A stretch of DNA of 64,000 nucleotides, taken from NCBI GenBank assembly GCA_963790505.1, contig CAWBOT010000001.1, forward strand, positions 1 to 64,000, written 5' to 3'. The stretch's first letter is position 1; every line of letters starts with the position of its first letter. The notes under the pieces were generated by a model that was given only the letters and a program-made list of their open reading frames with translations, ran no database searches and was not told the origin of the DNA. This document shows, one piece after another, positions 1 to 9,822 of this stretch. The translations under genes were made by a program, and so were the position numbers. The stretch is from Acidisarcina sp963790505. Lineage in GTDB: Bacteria > Acidobacteriota > Terriglobia > Terriglobales > Acidobacteriaceae.

Positions 1-726
1 CCACGTGTTATCGAGCACCGTTCCGACCTGCCTGAGCTACGACCCGGCGTATGTGTATGAGCTGGCGGTGGTGCTGCAGGACGGTATCCGGCGCATGTAT
101 CAGGAGGGGGAGAGCGTCTTCTACTACATCACCATGTACAACGAAGACTACCCGATGCCCGAGATGCCGGAAGGCAGCCGGGAGGGAATTCTGCGCGGAA
201 TCTACAAGTTCAGAGCCGCCAAGAAAGGCAAGGCGGTTGCACAGTTGTTCGGCAGCGGCGCGATCCTGAATGAGACGCTGCGGGCGCAGGAGATTCTGGC
301 GGAGAAGTATGGCGTACAGGCCGATGTCTGGAGCGTGACCAGCTATACCGAACTCCGCCGCGATGCTCTCTCGGTCGAGCGCTGGAACCGTCTGCATCCC
401 GCGGAGAAAGAAAAGACACCGTATATTGTTACGGCCCTGCAGGAGCGAAAGGCCCGATCATCGCTGCCAGCGATTACATGAAATCCATGCCCGACGGGCT
501 TTCTCCGTGGCTCTCAACGCGTCTGGTCGCGCTCGGCACGGACGGCTTCGGACGCAGCGATAATCGCGAGCATCTGCGCCGTCATTTCGAGGTGAATGCT
601 GAGTCGATCGTTGCCGCGACACTCTCGAAGCTGGCGCGTGACGGCAAGTTCGAGGCCGGCAAGGCGCAGCAGGCAATGGCGGAACTCGGCGTGGATACTG
701 AGCTCCGCGATCCGGCCGGCGTCTGA
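1..726 (+). CDS. aceE: Pyruvate dehydrogenase E1 component, homodimeric type (3' part, one frameshift)
   Basis: This is the C-terminal part of the thiamine-dependent E1 subunit that decarboxylates pyruvate and passes the acetyl group to the lipoyl E2 subunit. The 5' end lies outside the window. The reading frame entering at base 2 matches the end of E. coli AceE well: CLSYDPAYVYELAVV, YYITMYNEDYPMPEMPEG, the SVTSYTELRRD segment, then LGTDGFGRSDNREHLRRHFEV. The frame breaks near base 450. The first frame runs into a stop at 479-481, while the continuation (GPIIAASDYMKSM) is in the next frame. Restoring one G in the short G run at 450-452 rejoins them, so the break looks like a lost homopolymer base. 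The gene ends at 726 with a stop after PAGV. Identification is firm; whether the frameshift is biological is doubtful. Confidence 0.93.
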
Positions 727-755
727 TCCGGCACCTAAGCAGAACGGAGTGGACT

Positions 756-1163
756 TTGGACCGACCGGGATGCGCTGAGCGAAAGAAGACGAGGTGGTTG
801 CCCGGCCTCGCGCTGGGTATGTTCGTGCTTAGCGTTGGCGTCGGAGGAGTCTGCTTCGCGCAGGCTCCTGCGCAAGAACCGAAGTCACAGGAACCCAAGC
901 CGCCGAACACAAAGCCAACCTCACCAGCGCCGAGCGCGGGCTCCGCGACGCAAACCTCGGCGGGGTCCGGTTCCACGGCGGTCGATTCATCCCAGGCGCA
1001 GCTGCTTGCCGATACTGAAAAGCTCGTGAAGCTAAGCCAGGAATTGAAGGCCGAGGTGGCAAAGAGCACGAAGGACACGCTCTCGGTCTCCGTCGTCAGG
1101 AAGGCGGAGGAAGTCGAAGCACTAGCCAAGAACCTCAGGGGTCGGATGAACAAAGTCCGCTAA
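756..1163 (+). CDS. Small secreted or membrane-anchored coiled-coil protein, unknown function
   Basis: This 135-residue protein starts at a TTG with GGAG 6 bases upstream, 29 bases after aceE. A basic N-terminus (ERKKTRW) is followed by a hydrophobic stretch at about residues 15-35 ending in CFAQA, which looks like a signal peptide or anchor. Next comes a Pro/Ser/Thr-rich linker (about 36-75). The tail (about 78-135) is charged and helical with heptad-like spacing (LLADTEKLVKLSQELKAEV) and could form a coiled coil. I do not recognise a family. It is convergent with the next gene, leaving only 26 bases between stops. Confidence 0.6.
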   Translation: MDRPGCAERKKTRWLPGLALGMFVLSVGVGGVCFAQAPAQEPKSQEPKPPNTKPTSPAPSAGSATQTSAGSGSTAVDSSQAQLLADTEKLVKLSQELKAEVAKSTKDTLSVSVVRKAEEVEALAKNLRGRMNKVR

Positions 1164-1189
1164 CGGAACAATTAAATAGGGTTACTCGA

Positions 1190-1948
1190 TTACTGCTGAC
1201 TGCCGGTGGGTGCGGTGTTCGGCGGCGGTGGAGGCTGCTCGAGCTGGAAGTTGTCATGGACGACGACGAAGGTCTGGCTGGGGATATCGACCTCGAGTAT
1301 GCGGTTGTCGGGCGAATAATACAGCTCGCTAACCACGGTGCCTATGGTGAGCGATGCATGGTGAACCGTGATCGGCGCGGTGTTCAGCTTTGCCTGCACG
1401 TCGGCCTGAGGCGCGAGGGTCGCCGAAGACAAGATGCCGTTCTGCTTGGGAATGAGCGCGGATATCGGCGTGCCGGGATGCAGAGCAACCAGGTTGAGAA
1501 GCACCTCGTAGCTCGCCATATCGAAATCGGGGAAGAAGACCGCCTGAGCAGGGCGGGTGAGCGAGTTGTGATACGCCTGTCCGTTGGCGGAGATGTCGAT
1601 GGCAAAGCTCTGGCCGGTGGTGCGAACGTCGAATGTGACTGCCGATCCGTTGACGACTCCGTTGAGGTTTTCGCTGAGGATTCCAAAGTCCTTATCGAGC
1701 GTGCCAGTGCTGGAAAAGCTGTATTTGGTGTTCTGAATGGACAGGGTTCCGTGGCTGCCGACGCTATAGGCGGCAGGCGTGGTGATCCTGCCTTGCTGGA
1801 TGGCCTGCAGGTTGAATTCGGTGCGGCCGACAGGGTGGGCGCCCTGACTGATGGTGAAGTGCGCGGAGTCTGCAGAAAGGGTGGTTTGGGCGCAGAGGGC
1901 GGAGGCTGAAAGAGCGACGAACAGCGCGAGAGTCTTAAATCCAGGCAT
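1190..1948 (-). CDS. Secreted protein of unknown function
   Basis: The protein has about 252 residues. ATG at 1948 is preferred over the GTG three bases upstream because AGGA lies about 7 bases before it. The N-terminus is a clear signal peptide (about residues 1-20, cleavage near ALCAQ). The mature part is rich in beta-prone sequence with repeated short Thr/Ser segments and ends in a low-complexity proline stretch (QPPPPPNTAPTGSQQ). The opening SADSAHFTISQGAHPVGRTEF suggests a beta-sandwich periplasmic or surface protein, but I cannot assign a family or substrate. It lies downstream of sodA on the same strand, with a strong hairpin between them, so it is probably transcribed separately. Confidence 0.6.
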   Translation of the reverse strand: MPGFKTLALFVALSASALCAQTTLSADSAHFTISQGAHPVGRTEFNLQAIQQGRITTPAAYSVGSHGTLSIQNTKYSFSSTGTLDKDFGILSENLNGVVNGSAVTFDVRTTGQSFAIDISANGQAYHNSLTRPAQAVFFPDFDMASYEVLLNLVALHPGTPISALIPKQNGILSSATLAPQADVQAKLNTAPITVHHASLTIGTVVSELYYSPDNRILEVDIPSQTFVVVHDNFQLEQPPPPPNTAPTGSQQ

Positions 1949-2022
1949 CACACGTTCCTGGTTCTATAGACACATGTTGGCGGAAATAGTTGATGCTTGT
2001 CCAACCCAAGTCGGGCAAAGCT

Positions 2023-2048
2023 CCCAGGTCTCGAGAGCGAGACCTGGG
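2023..2048 (-). terminator. Strong hairpin downstream of sodA
   Basis: A perfect 10-bp inverted repeat (CCCAGGTCTC / GAGACCTGGG) with a 6-base loop begins 20 bases beyond the sodA stop. There is no long T run on either side, so it could be a Rho-assisted terminator or an mRNA-stabilising structure rather than a classical intrinsic terminator. Confidence 0.55.
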
Positions 2049-2067
2049 CAACCAGCCGTTGGTTTGA

Positions 2068-2676
2068 TTACTTGCTCGCTTCTTCGAAGCGTTTGTTGAT
2101 CTCGTCCCAGTTGACGGTATTCCACCAGGCAGCGAGATACTCAGGCCGGCGATTGTTGTATTTCAGATAGTAGGCGTGCTCCCAGACGTCGTTGCCGAGG
2201 ATTGGGTAGTGGCCAGAGGAGATCGGGTTGTCCTGATTGGGCGTGGTGACGATCTTGAGCTTGCCGTCGTAAACCAGCCAGCCCCAGCCGGAGCCAAACT
2301 GCTTTGCGGTGGTCTCGTTGAATTGCTTCTTGAAGTCTTCGAAGGAGCCGAAGTCTTTCTTGATCTGCTCACCGATCTTGCCGGTGGGCTCGCCGCCGCC
2401 GCCGGGCTTCATAATCGACCAAAACATGGTGTGGTTGACGTGGCCACCACCGTTGTTGCGGACGACCGTACGGACGTCTTCGGGGACGCTGTTGAGGTTC
2501 TTGAGCAGATCTTCGGCGGAGTGTTTCGCGAGGTCGGGATGCTTCTCGATGGCGCCATTGAGATTGGTCACGTAGGTCGCGTGATGCTTATCGTGGTGAA
2601 GCTTCATGGTTGCTTCGTCGATATGGGGCTCGAGAGCAGCGTAGTCATAGGGCAGGGGTGGTAGTTCGTGAGCCAA
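2068..2676 (-). CDS. sodA: Superoxide dismutase, Mn/Fe family (Mn-type signature)
   Basis: This cytoplasmic enzyme dismutates superoxide to hydrogen peroxide and oxygen. The 202-residue length is normal. The four metal ligands are visible: His27 (in KLHHDKHH), His82 (GGGHVNHTMFW), Asp163 and His167 (NDVWEHAYY). Gly residues at 76-78 and Gln148 (TPNQDNP) are the arrangement typical of manganese rather than iron enzymes, though cambialistic use cannot be excluded from sequence. There is no signal peptide. The start is a TTG preceded at about 5 bases by a near-perfect AAGGAGGAA ribosome site, which supports this unusual start codon. The gene stands alone, divergent from the glycoamylase locus. 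Confidence 0.95.
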   Translation of the reverse strand: MAHELPPLPYDYAALEPHIDEATMKLHHDKHHATYVTNLNGAIEKHPDLAKHSAEDLLKNLNSVPEDVRTVVRNNGGGHVNHTMFWSIMKPGGGGEPTGKIGEQIKKDFGSFEDFKKQFNETTAKQFGSGWGWLVYDGKLKIVTTPNQDNPISSGHYPILGNDVWEHAYYLKYNNRRPEYLAAWWNTVNWDEINKRFEEASK

Positions 2677-3062
2677 AGTGTTCCTCCTTACAGCGCGTTA
2701 GTGGTGGGCCGCCCGATTCGAGGGGCAGTCGTTGAAATGAGATCCACGGACGTCCAGGTCCGCCGGGCGGGAATTTCCCCGCTCACACGTCGCTCTCGAT
2801 AGTAATGGATGCAGGAAAGAGTTGTTAGGTTCGGTACCCGGTTCTGCGTCTTGCTGCGCCGAGCGGGGCCGGCAGGAATCCTTTCCTCCGCGGGGAGCGT
2901 CTTTTCAGTTGCGAGGTAATGCCAGGCTCCATGGTTGTCTTTCGGTCGGCTCATCTTCCGTTAGGCCCCAGTGTTGTGCGGCAGCAGTCTAAATCAACAG
3001 TTCAATCCGATAGACTGACTGATTGCTCTTAGTTGCAAAGGTTTTGACGGAGTCTCCTGCTT
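2677..3062. other. Divergent intergenic region, sodA / glycoamylase
   Basis: These 386 bases separate two divergently transcribed genes and must hold both promoters. I could not pick out convincing -35/-10 pairs. The only sizeable reading frame (2688-2954, minus) has its ATG directly abutting a purine run, no family resemblance and odd composition, so I do not call it as a gene. Confidence 0.4.
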
Positions 3063-4502
3063 TTGGCGCGTTCGCGATTAACCCGGCGAGAGTTGTTGCG
3101 ATCGGCCGGGGCCTCCGGCGTAGCATTGGGAACTTCCGTGCTGCTAGCCCCGGCCCTGGCGGGCCAGAACCAGTCACAGGCGCCGGCGGTCAAGCCGGGG
3201 CAGGAGCCGAAGACCGAGAGCCAGGCGGCGTCCAACTATGCCCATCCGCCGGGCGTTTTCATCAACCGCCCGCTCACCCAGATTTCCAAGGAAGCCGATG
3301 CGTTGCTGGACGACATGGAGGGGCGCGGGTGCGACTTCTTCTACGAACAGGCCAGCCCGAAAACCGGGTTGGTGCGCGACCGGGCCCCGGCGGCGGGAAG
3401 ATCATTAAGCCGGGTGGCGAGCATTGCGGCGACCGGCTTCGGCTTGAGCGCGCTGTGCATCGCAGCCAAGCGGAACTACCTGCGGCCTCTGGATTGCGAG
3501 CAGCGAGTGGAGAAGACACTGGCCTTTCTGCTCGAGGATTGCCCCCACGAGCACGGCTTTCTGTACCACTTCATCGATATCGATAGCGGACAGCGGATGT
3601 TCAACAGCGAGCTTTCGTCGATCGATACGGCGCTTGCTGCTTTGCGGGGTGCTGCTCTGCAGGGAGTATTTCGCGGGAAACGCGCGCATCCAGGCGCTGG
3701 CCACGACCTTCTACCGGCGGATCGACTGGCAGTGGATGCTCAATGGCGGCGGCACGCTGTCCATGGGCTGGCTGCCCGACCAGGGGTTCCTGACAGCACC
3801 GCTGGGACATTTATGCCGAGCTGATGACCATGTACCTGCATGGCGATCGGTTCGCCGACCCACCCCATCGATGCGAAGACCTGGGACGCGCTGCAGCGGC
3901 CGCTGGTGCAACTTCGGCGGCATCGAATACATCAGCGGCGTGGCCCCGCTCTTCATTCACCAGTATGCCCATGCGTGGTGCGATTACCGCGACCAGCGCG
4001 ACCGGCACACCAACTACTTCACCAACTCGATTGCCGCGACGCGGGCCCACCAGCTATGCTGCATGACGCTGGGCAAAAGTTATCCCGTGGATCGACCAGG
4101 ATATGTGGGGAATTACGGCGTCGGATTCGCGCGAAGGCTACCGGGTGTGGGGGGGGCCGCCGGCGATGGGCCCGATGGATGGCACGCTCGTGCCGTGCGC
4201 CGCGGCCGGATCGCTGCCGTTCCTGCCGGCGGAGTGTTCGCATGTGTTGCTGAGCATGCGCGCAGAAGATGGGCGACGAGGTGTGGACCCGCTATGGCTT
4301 TGTCGGATGCGTTTCATGCCCAAGGCCAACTGGTTTGCGGAAGACATCCTGGGCATCGACCAGGGGATCAGCGTGCTGATGGCGGAGAACCTGCGCGACC
4401 GGGTTTGTGTGGGAGTAGTTCATGAAGAACCGGGAGATCCAGCATGCCATGCGCGAAGTGGCGTTCCATCCGGATCCGGATGCGAACTCGCAGGTGCTAT
4501 AG
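3063..4502 (+). pseudogene. Tat-exported glycoamylase-like protein (PF10091 type), many frameshifts
   Basis: Joined across frames, this is a complete protein of about 470 residues of the PF10091 glycoamylase-like family, putative periplasmic glucan hydrolases. The start is TTG 3063 with GGAG 10 bases upstream. The N-terminus carries a twin-arginine-type signal (LTRRELLRSAGASGVAL). Family segments follow in order: CDFFYEQASPKTGLVRDRA, HEHGFLYHFIDIDSGQRMFN, ELSSIDTA, YRRIDWQWMLNGGGTLSMGW, GIEYISGVAPLFIHQYAHAW, NSIAATRAHQ, MWGITASDSREGYRVWGGPP, GTLVPCAAAGSLPF, and DILGIDQGISVLMAENLRD. The frame changes at least eight times (near 3640, 3800, 3840, 3900, 4090, 4265, 4310 and 4415). Those I resolved by eye are one-base insertions. 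No conserved segment is lost, so this may be sequencing error in a live gene. The last frame ends at the TAG at 4500-4502. Confidence 0.75.
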
Positions 4503-4745
4503 TTTCGGGCTGAGCGGTCCGGATGGGCAAGCTCGGCGTAATGCGGCCGGGCAGGTTGAGTTTCGCAAGACTGCGCCCGAGGGGAATTGACCGAACTTTG
4601 ATTCGCAAAACCGGAACCCAAATTCCCAGCGGAGTAATTTTGGCAGTTAAGCTTGAAAGGCGGAGGCGCAAGGCCTCCGGTAGGTGGTACGCGAATGGCA
4701 GTACTGGCAGCTGAGTACAGGTGGATTGACGGCAGGGATCGGCCT

Positions 4746-7127
4746 TTGGCGGCCCGGGGCTTGGAGGCGCGCTGGACCTCAGCGCCAAGGACACGGTGGG
4801 CACGGCCTATTCGGCCTCAAGCCGCGTTTGGTACACGATCTCGCACGGCATTCTGAACGAGGTATACTTACCCGACCATCGACCGCCCACAGATCCGCGA
4901 CATGGGGTTCCTGATCTCGGATGGCGAGACATTTTTCCACGAAGAGAAGCGGCTCGCTGGTCGACGAAGTTTCGAGTACATCGACGCGGATTCGCCGGCG
5001 GTGCGCGTCACTGGCTCCGATCCGGAAGGCCGCTACACGCTGACCAAGGAGATCATCTCCAATCCGCATCATCCGGTGGTGATCGATTCACGCGGTGCTG
5101 GAGGGGGATGAGGCGCTGCTCTCGCGGCTGTAGGTATATGCCCTGCTCGCGCCGCACCTGGACGGCGGCGGAGCGGGGAATTCGGCGCGCACGGTCGAAG
5201 TTGCGGGCAACCGCTCGTTCATCGCATGGAAGGACGGCATCTCGCTGGCGATGGTCTGCGACCGTGGTTTCCGCGAAGGTGAGCTGCGGCTACGTGGGCA
5301 CCAGCGACGGCTGGCAGGACCTACAGAACTTCAAGATGGATTGGGAGTTCGGCAGCGCCCTGGACGGCAATATCGCGCTGATGGGCGAGGTGCACCTGAG
5401 CCATCAGGGTGGCGGGAGGCGGGAGTTCACCATTGCTCTGGGCTTCGGCTATGGGCACCACGCGGCGCTCTCGGGAGCAATGGCGTCGCTGGCGACGCCG
5501 TTCGATTCGCATCTGAAGCGGTTCATCCTGCAATGGCATCGCGCCGCCAGTCCGCTGGAGCTGGCTGCCAAGTCGCACGATCAAGGCGTACTGCTGCAGA
5601 TCAGCCATAACATACTGTTGACCCATGAGGACAAGACGTATTCAGGGGCGTTTATCGCCTCGGCTTCCATTCCGTGGGGGAACTACAAGAGCGACGAAGA
5701 TCTGGGCGGCTATCACCTGGTGTGGACGCGGGATATGGTGCAGACCGCTTCGGCGCTGCTCGCCTGCGGGCGCATGGATACGGCGATGCGGGCGCTGGTC
5801 TACCTGGCTTGTACGCAGAAACCAGACGGCAGCTTTGCGCAGAATTTCTGGGTCGACGGGACGCCTTACTGGACCGGCATTCAGCTGGATGAGGTCGCGT
5901 TTCCAATCATGCTCGCGTGGCGGCTGTGGAAGCTCGACGGACTGGGACAGTTCGACGTATTTCCCTTCGTCGAGCGCGCTGCAGGCTTCCTGGTGAGATA
6001 TGCCCCGATCACGCAGCAGGAGCGCTGGGAGGAGAACGCCGGTTATTCGCCGTCGACTCTGGCCGCGGTTATTTCGGGACTGATCTGCGCGGCGGACATT
6101 GCGCGAGCGAACCATGCCAATGAAATGGCGGTGTTTCTGGAGGAGTACGCGGACTGGCTCGAGAGCCATCTGGAAGATTGGACGGTGACCGACGAGGGGG
6201 TGCTCGATCCAGAGGTCAAGCGGCACTACATCCGCATCAACCCTCCTGCAAAAGGGGAACGCTATCACAATGACGAACTGGCCGACGGAATGCTGCGGAT
6301 GGCGAATCGCGGCCCCGGGGAACGGAATGACTTCGAGGCGCGCGAGATCGTGGATGCCGGCTTTCTGGAACTCGTCCGTTACGGGATTCGGAGCGCCGAC
6401 GATCCGCTGATTGTGGATTCGCTGAAGGTCATCGACAAGACGTTGAAGGTGGATGCGCCCGAGGGACCATGCTGGCGGCGGTATAACCATGACGGTTATG
6501 GGCAGCGGCACGACGGCGGCCCGTTTCTGGGCTGGGGACAGGGCCGCGCGTGGCCGCTGATGACTGGGGAGCGGGGCCACTACGAACTTGCGGCGGGCCG
6601 AGATCCAGGCGATCTACATCAAGGCGCTGGAGCGGATTCGCCTCGGAGGGCGGAATGATTCCTGAGCAGATATGGGACGCGCCGTCGCTGGATGGAATGG
6701 AGTTCGGGCGCCCGACAGGAGCTGCGATGCCGCTGGTGTGGGCCCATGCCGAGTATCTGAAGCTGTTGCGCTCGGCAGTCGATGGGCGGGTCTTTGAGCG
6801 CATCTCGGTGGTGGAACAGCGCTACACCGGGAAGAAGCGTCATCGCGGCAATCCGGAGATATTCAAGCTGAGCCGGCCGATCCGGGAAGTGAAGGCGGGA
6901 TCGACGCTGCGGGTGATCGCGGAGAACCGCTTCCGAATCGTGTCGAGTTGCGACGGATGGGCGACGGTTGCGACGAAGGAGAGCGCCACGTTGGTTTTCC
7001 CGGCGCGTACGCCGACATAAGCGTGCCCGATGCGCAAAATGGCTCCTTATCGTTTACCCTGTTCTGGCCGGGTGAGAATCGCTGGGAAGGCCGCAACTTC
7101 GATATTGAGATTCTTGCGGCGGACTGA
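4746..7127 (+). CDS. Glycoside hydrolase family 15 glucoamylase / glucodextranase-like, frameshifted
   Basis: This enzyme probably releases glucose from the non-reducing ends of alpha-glucans (the GH15 reaction). The N-terminal beta-sandwich region is recognisable in pieces (ARWTS, TAYSASSRVWYTISHGILNEVY, RDMGFLISDGETFFHEEKR, YTLTKEIISNPHHPVV). The alpha/alpha-barrel is one intact frame from about 5320 to 6590: GGYHLVWTRDMVQTASALLA, WTGIQLDEVAFPIMLAWRL, RWEENAGYSPSTLAAV (probable acid Glu) and WGQGRAWPLMTGERGHYEL. It continues in another frame with MIPEQIWD (probable base Glu) and AAMPLVWAHAEYLKLLRS. Near 7000 a further shift leads to DISVPDAQNGSLSFTLFWPG and a stop at 7125-7127. The start is uncertain: TTG 4746 is the best candidate. 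Frame breaks lie near 4780, 4870, 4965, 5085, 5280, 6590 and 7000. It follows the glycoamylase gene and probably acts in the same glucan breakdown. Confidence 0.8.
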
Positions 7128-7259
7128 ACCACTTTTTTGTGGTCGGACATCCAAGGAGAAGACCAACGGGCTTCAGCTGATTTCCTTTTGATGGACGAGC
7201 GCACGACAGCATCAGCAACGGCTATATTCTGAACGCACTTTTGGAGCAAAGAGGGTCTT

Positions 7260-9281
7260 ATGAGCGAGCTGGACCAGTTATCGATCAATGCGCTGCGGTT
7301 TCTTGCAGTGGACGCCGTGCAGAAGGCAAACAGCGGCCATCCGGGCGCGCCGCTGGGCGATTCGCCGACCGTGTACCTGCTGTTTCACAAATACATGCGT
7401 CACAATCCGAAGCATCCGAAGTGGACCAATCGCGACCGCTTCGTGCTGTCGAACGGCCACGCGTCAGCCATGCTCTACAGCGTGTTGCACCTGAGCGGCT
7501 ATAACGTGTCCATCGAGGACCTGCAGCAGTTTCGCCAGTATGGGTCGAACACGCCCGGCCATCCTGAATATGGCGATACCGACGGCGTCGAGGTAACGAC
7601 TGGGCCGCTAGGGCAGGGTATAGCGCAGGCGGTCGGCATGGCGATTGCCGAGAAGCACCTGGCCGCGGTCTACAACAAGCCGGGCTTCGATCTGGTGGAC
7701 CACTATAGCTATGGCTCTGCGGTGACGGCTGACTTGATGGAAGGCATCTCGCACGAGGCCGCCTCGCTGGCCGGCACGCTTGGCCTTGGCAAATTGATCC
7801 TGCTCTATGACGACAACTTGATCTCGCTCGACGGCCCGACGGAGCTTTCCTTCACCGAAGATGTGGAGAAGCGTTTCGAGGCCTACCACTGGCATGTGCA
7901 GAAGGTCGCCGACGGCAACGATCTCGACGCGATCTCGAAGGCCATTGAGAACGCGAAAGGGGTCACCGACAAGCCCTCAATCATCGCGGTGCGTACGATC
8001 ATCGGCTTCGGCAGCCCCAAGGCTGGTACGAACAAGGTCCATGGCGAGGCACTGGGCGTCGAGGACGTGAAGAAGACGAAGGAGAACCTCGGCTGGCCGG
8101 ACGACAAGTTCTTTTATGTGCCGGAGGAGGCGCAGAAAAACTGGAATACGATCCTCGATCGCGGCGCCAAGGATGAAGCCGCGTGGAACGACCTCTTCGC
8201 GGCGTACAAGAAAGAGCATCCGGAACTGGCCGAGGAGTTTGAACGCGTACACGCGGGCAAGCTGAAGGCAGGGTGGGAGAAGTCGCTTCCGAGCTGGCCG
8301 GCAGGCGGGAAGGGCGTCGCTACCCGTAACGCGGGCCAGCAGATCATGAACGCCTTTGCCAAGGAGGTGCCGGAGTTGATAGGCGGTGCGGCCGATCTGA
8401 CCGCCTCGACCAAGACGATCCTAAAAGACACGGGCAACTTCCATGTCGACCCGGCGGGGCGGAACATCTGGTTCGGGGTGCGCGAGTTCGCCATGTGCGC
8501 AGCTGTGAACGGCATGGCGGTGCATGGCGGCGTCATTCCGTATGGCTCAACCTTCTTCACCTTCAGCGACTACTGCAAGCCGGCGCTGCGTCTGGCGGCG
8601 ATCATGAAGTCGCACTCGATCTTCGTCTATACGCACGACTCGATCGCGCTCGGCGAGGACGGCCCGACTCACCAGCCCATCGAACACCTGATGGCGCTGC
8701 GCGCGGTGCCGAACCTGACCGACTTCCGTCCGGCGGACGCGAATGAAACTTCCGCTGCATGGCGGCTTGCGCTGGAGAGGAAGAGTCCGTCGTTCTTTGC
8801 GCTTTCGCGGCAGGACCTGCCGCTCCTCGATCCGGAAAAGCTGAAGATTTACGACGGCGTCGGTCATGGCGCGTACATCGTCGAGAAGGGCGGGGAGTCG
8901 CCCGATCTCTTGATCGTGGCCACGGGGGCGGAAGTCTGGCCGTCGCTTAAAGCGGCGGAGACATTGAAGGCCGAGGGCATCACGACGCGAGTGATCTCGA
9001 TGCCCAGCTGGAAGATCTTCGAGGAACAGTCGGCGGAATATAAGGCGTCGATCTTCCCGGATCACCTTCCTAAACTGTCGGTAGAGGCGGGCGCGACGCT
9101 GGGCTGGTGGAAGTATGTGGGACGCCACGGCGACGTGATTGGCCTGGACCGCTTCGGAGCGTCAGCGCCGGGGGCTATCGCGATGGAGAAGCTGGGCTTT
9201 GGGGTGGACAACATCCTTGCCAGGGCCAAGCACCTGGTGGAGAGTTACCGCAAGAGCGAAGCTGCACTGGCGGGGAAGTGA
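7260..9281 (+). CDS. tkt: Transketolase
   Basis: This thiamine-diphosphate enzyme transfers two-carbon units between ketoses and aldoses in the non-oxidative pentose-phosphate branch. The 673-residue length is typical. Visible are the N-terminal LSINALRFLAVDAVQKANSG, SGHPGAPLG-type and LSNGHAS segments, the GPLGQGIAQAVGMAIAEKHL loop, the pyrimidine-domain HDSIALGEDGPTHQPIEHL, and the C-terminal domain from about residue 540. One defect stands out: the ThDP/Mg motif GDGDLMEG is replaced by VTADLMEG. Bases 7721-7729 do encode Gly-Asp-Gly, but in the next frame, between a one-base loss (7713-7720) and an extra T (about 7730). It heads the sugar-phosphate cluster, with rpiB starting 4 bases after its stop. 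Confidence 0.95.
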   Translation: MSELDQLSINALRFLAVDAVQKANSGHPGAPLGDSPTVYLLFHKYMRHNPKHPKWTNRDRFVLSNGHASAMLYSVLHLSGYNVSIEDLQQFRQYGSNTPGHPEYGDTDGVEVTTGPLGQGIAQAVGMAIAEKHLAAVYNKPGFDLVDHYSYGSAVTADLMEGISHEAASLAGTLGLGKLILLYDDNLISLDGPTELSFTEDVEKRFEAYHWHVQKVADGNDLDAISKAIENAKGVTDKPSIIAVRTIIGFGSPKAGTNKVHGEALGVEDVKKTKENLGWPDDKFFYVPEEAQKNWNTILDRGAKDEAAWNDLFAAYKKEHPELAEEFERVHAGKLKAGWEKSLPSWPAGGKGVATRNAGQQIMNAFAKEVPELIGGAADLTASTKTILKDTGNFHVDPAGRNIWFGVREFAMCAAVNGMAVHGGVIPYGSTFFTFSDYCKPALRLAAIMKSHSIFVYTHDSIALGEDGPTHQPIEHLMALRAVPNLTDFRPADANETSAAWRLALERKSPSFFALSRQDLPLLDPEKLKIYDGVGHGAYIVEKGGESPDLLIVATGAEVWPSLKAAETLKAEGITTRVISMPSWKIFEEQSAEYKASIFPDHLPKLSVEAGATLGWWKYVGRHGDVIGLDRFGASAPGAIAMEKLGFGVDNILARAKHLVESYRKSEAALAGK

Positions 9282-9285
9282 CTCA

Positions 9286-9762
9286 ATGAGGCTGGTGACC
9301 GCAGCCGACCATGCGGGATTTCCTCTGAAAGAGGAAGTTCGCGGCTACCTTGAGCGTCTGGGTCATGAAGTGCTCGACCTGGGCGCTTACAACACGGAGC
9401 CCTCTGATTATCCTGACTTTGCGGAGGCGGTGGGCAAAGCGCTGGAGGCGGGGCGGGCTGAACGAGGAATTCTAATCTGCGGCAGCGGAGTGGGGGTATG
9501 CGTTGCCGCTAACAAGATGCCGGGGATCCGGGCGTGCATGTGCCACGACACCTACTCGGCGCATCAGGGCGTCGAGCACGACGATATGAACGTTCTGGTT
9601 CTGGGGGCGAGAATTGTGGGGGCGGCGCTCGCGTTCGATATCGTTTCGATTTTTCTTCAGGCGAAGTTCCAATCCCAGGAGGAACGGTTTGTGCGCCGCT
9701 TGAATAAGGTCAAAGCAATCGAAGCCAGAAGCATGCCGGACGCGGCGAAGTACAACATCTGA
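9286..9762 (+). CDS. rpiB: Ribose-5-phosphate isomerase B (RpiB/LacAB family)
   Basis: The enzyme interconverts ribose 5-phosphate and ribulose 5-phosphate. The ATG at 9286 is chosen because it lies just after the tkt stop and begins the family N-terminus MRLVTAADHAGFPLKEEV. Further evidence is SDYPDFAEAVG, the catalytic-site strand ILICGSGVGVCVAANK with Cys65, and CHDTYSAHQGVEHDDMNVL. At 158 residues it is close to the usual 145-155. The 4-base gap to tkt indicates translational coupling within a pentose-phosphate operon. Family members can also act on other aldose phosphates, but the context favours the ribose role. Confidence 0.92.
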   Translation: MRLVTAADHAGFPLKEEVRGYLERLGHEVLDLGAYNTEPSDYPDFAEAVGKALEAGRAERGILICGSGVGVCVAANKMPGIRACMCHDTYSAHQGVEHDDMNVLVLGARIVGAALAFDIVSIFLQAKFQSQEERFVRRLNKVKAIEARSMPDAAKYNI

Positions 9763-9822
9763 TGCACGCCGCCACGGCAACCAGGTCAACGTACCCAAAG
9801 CAAGCAGACGGAGATTGGTCAT

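Noticed and set aside
2688..2954. 88-codon frame on the minus strand upstream of sodA
   Set aside because: No family resemblance, ribosome-site purines abut the ATG, and it lies in the divergent promoter region.
5642..6580. 312-codon minus-strand frame antisense to the GH15 gene
   Set aside because: Shadow of a strongly conserved GH15 barrel; its sequence is Arg/His-rich with no recognisable domain, as expected for antisense of high-GC code.
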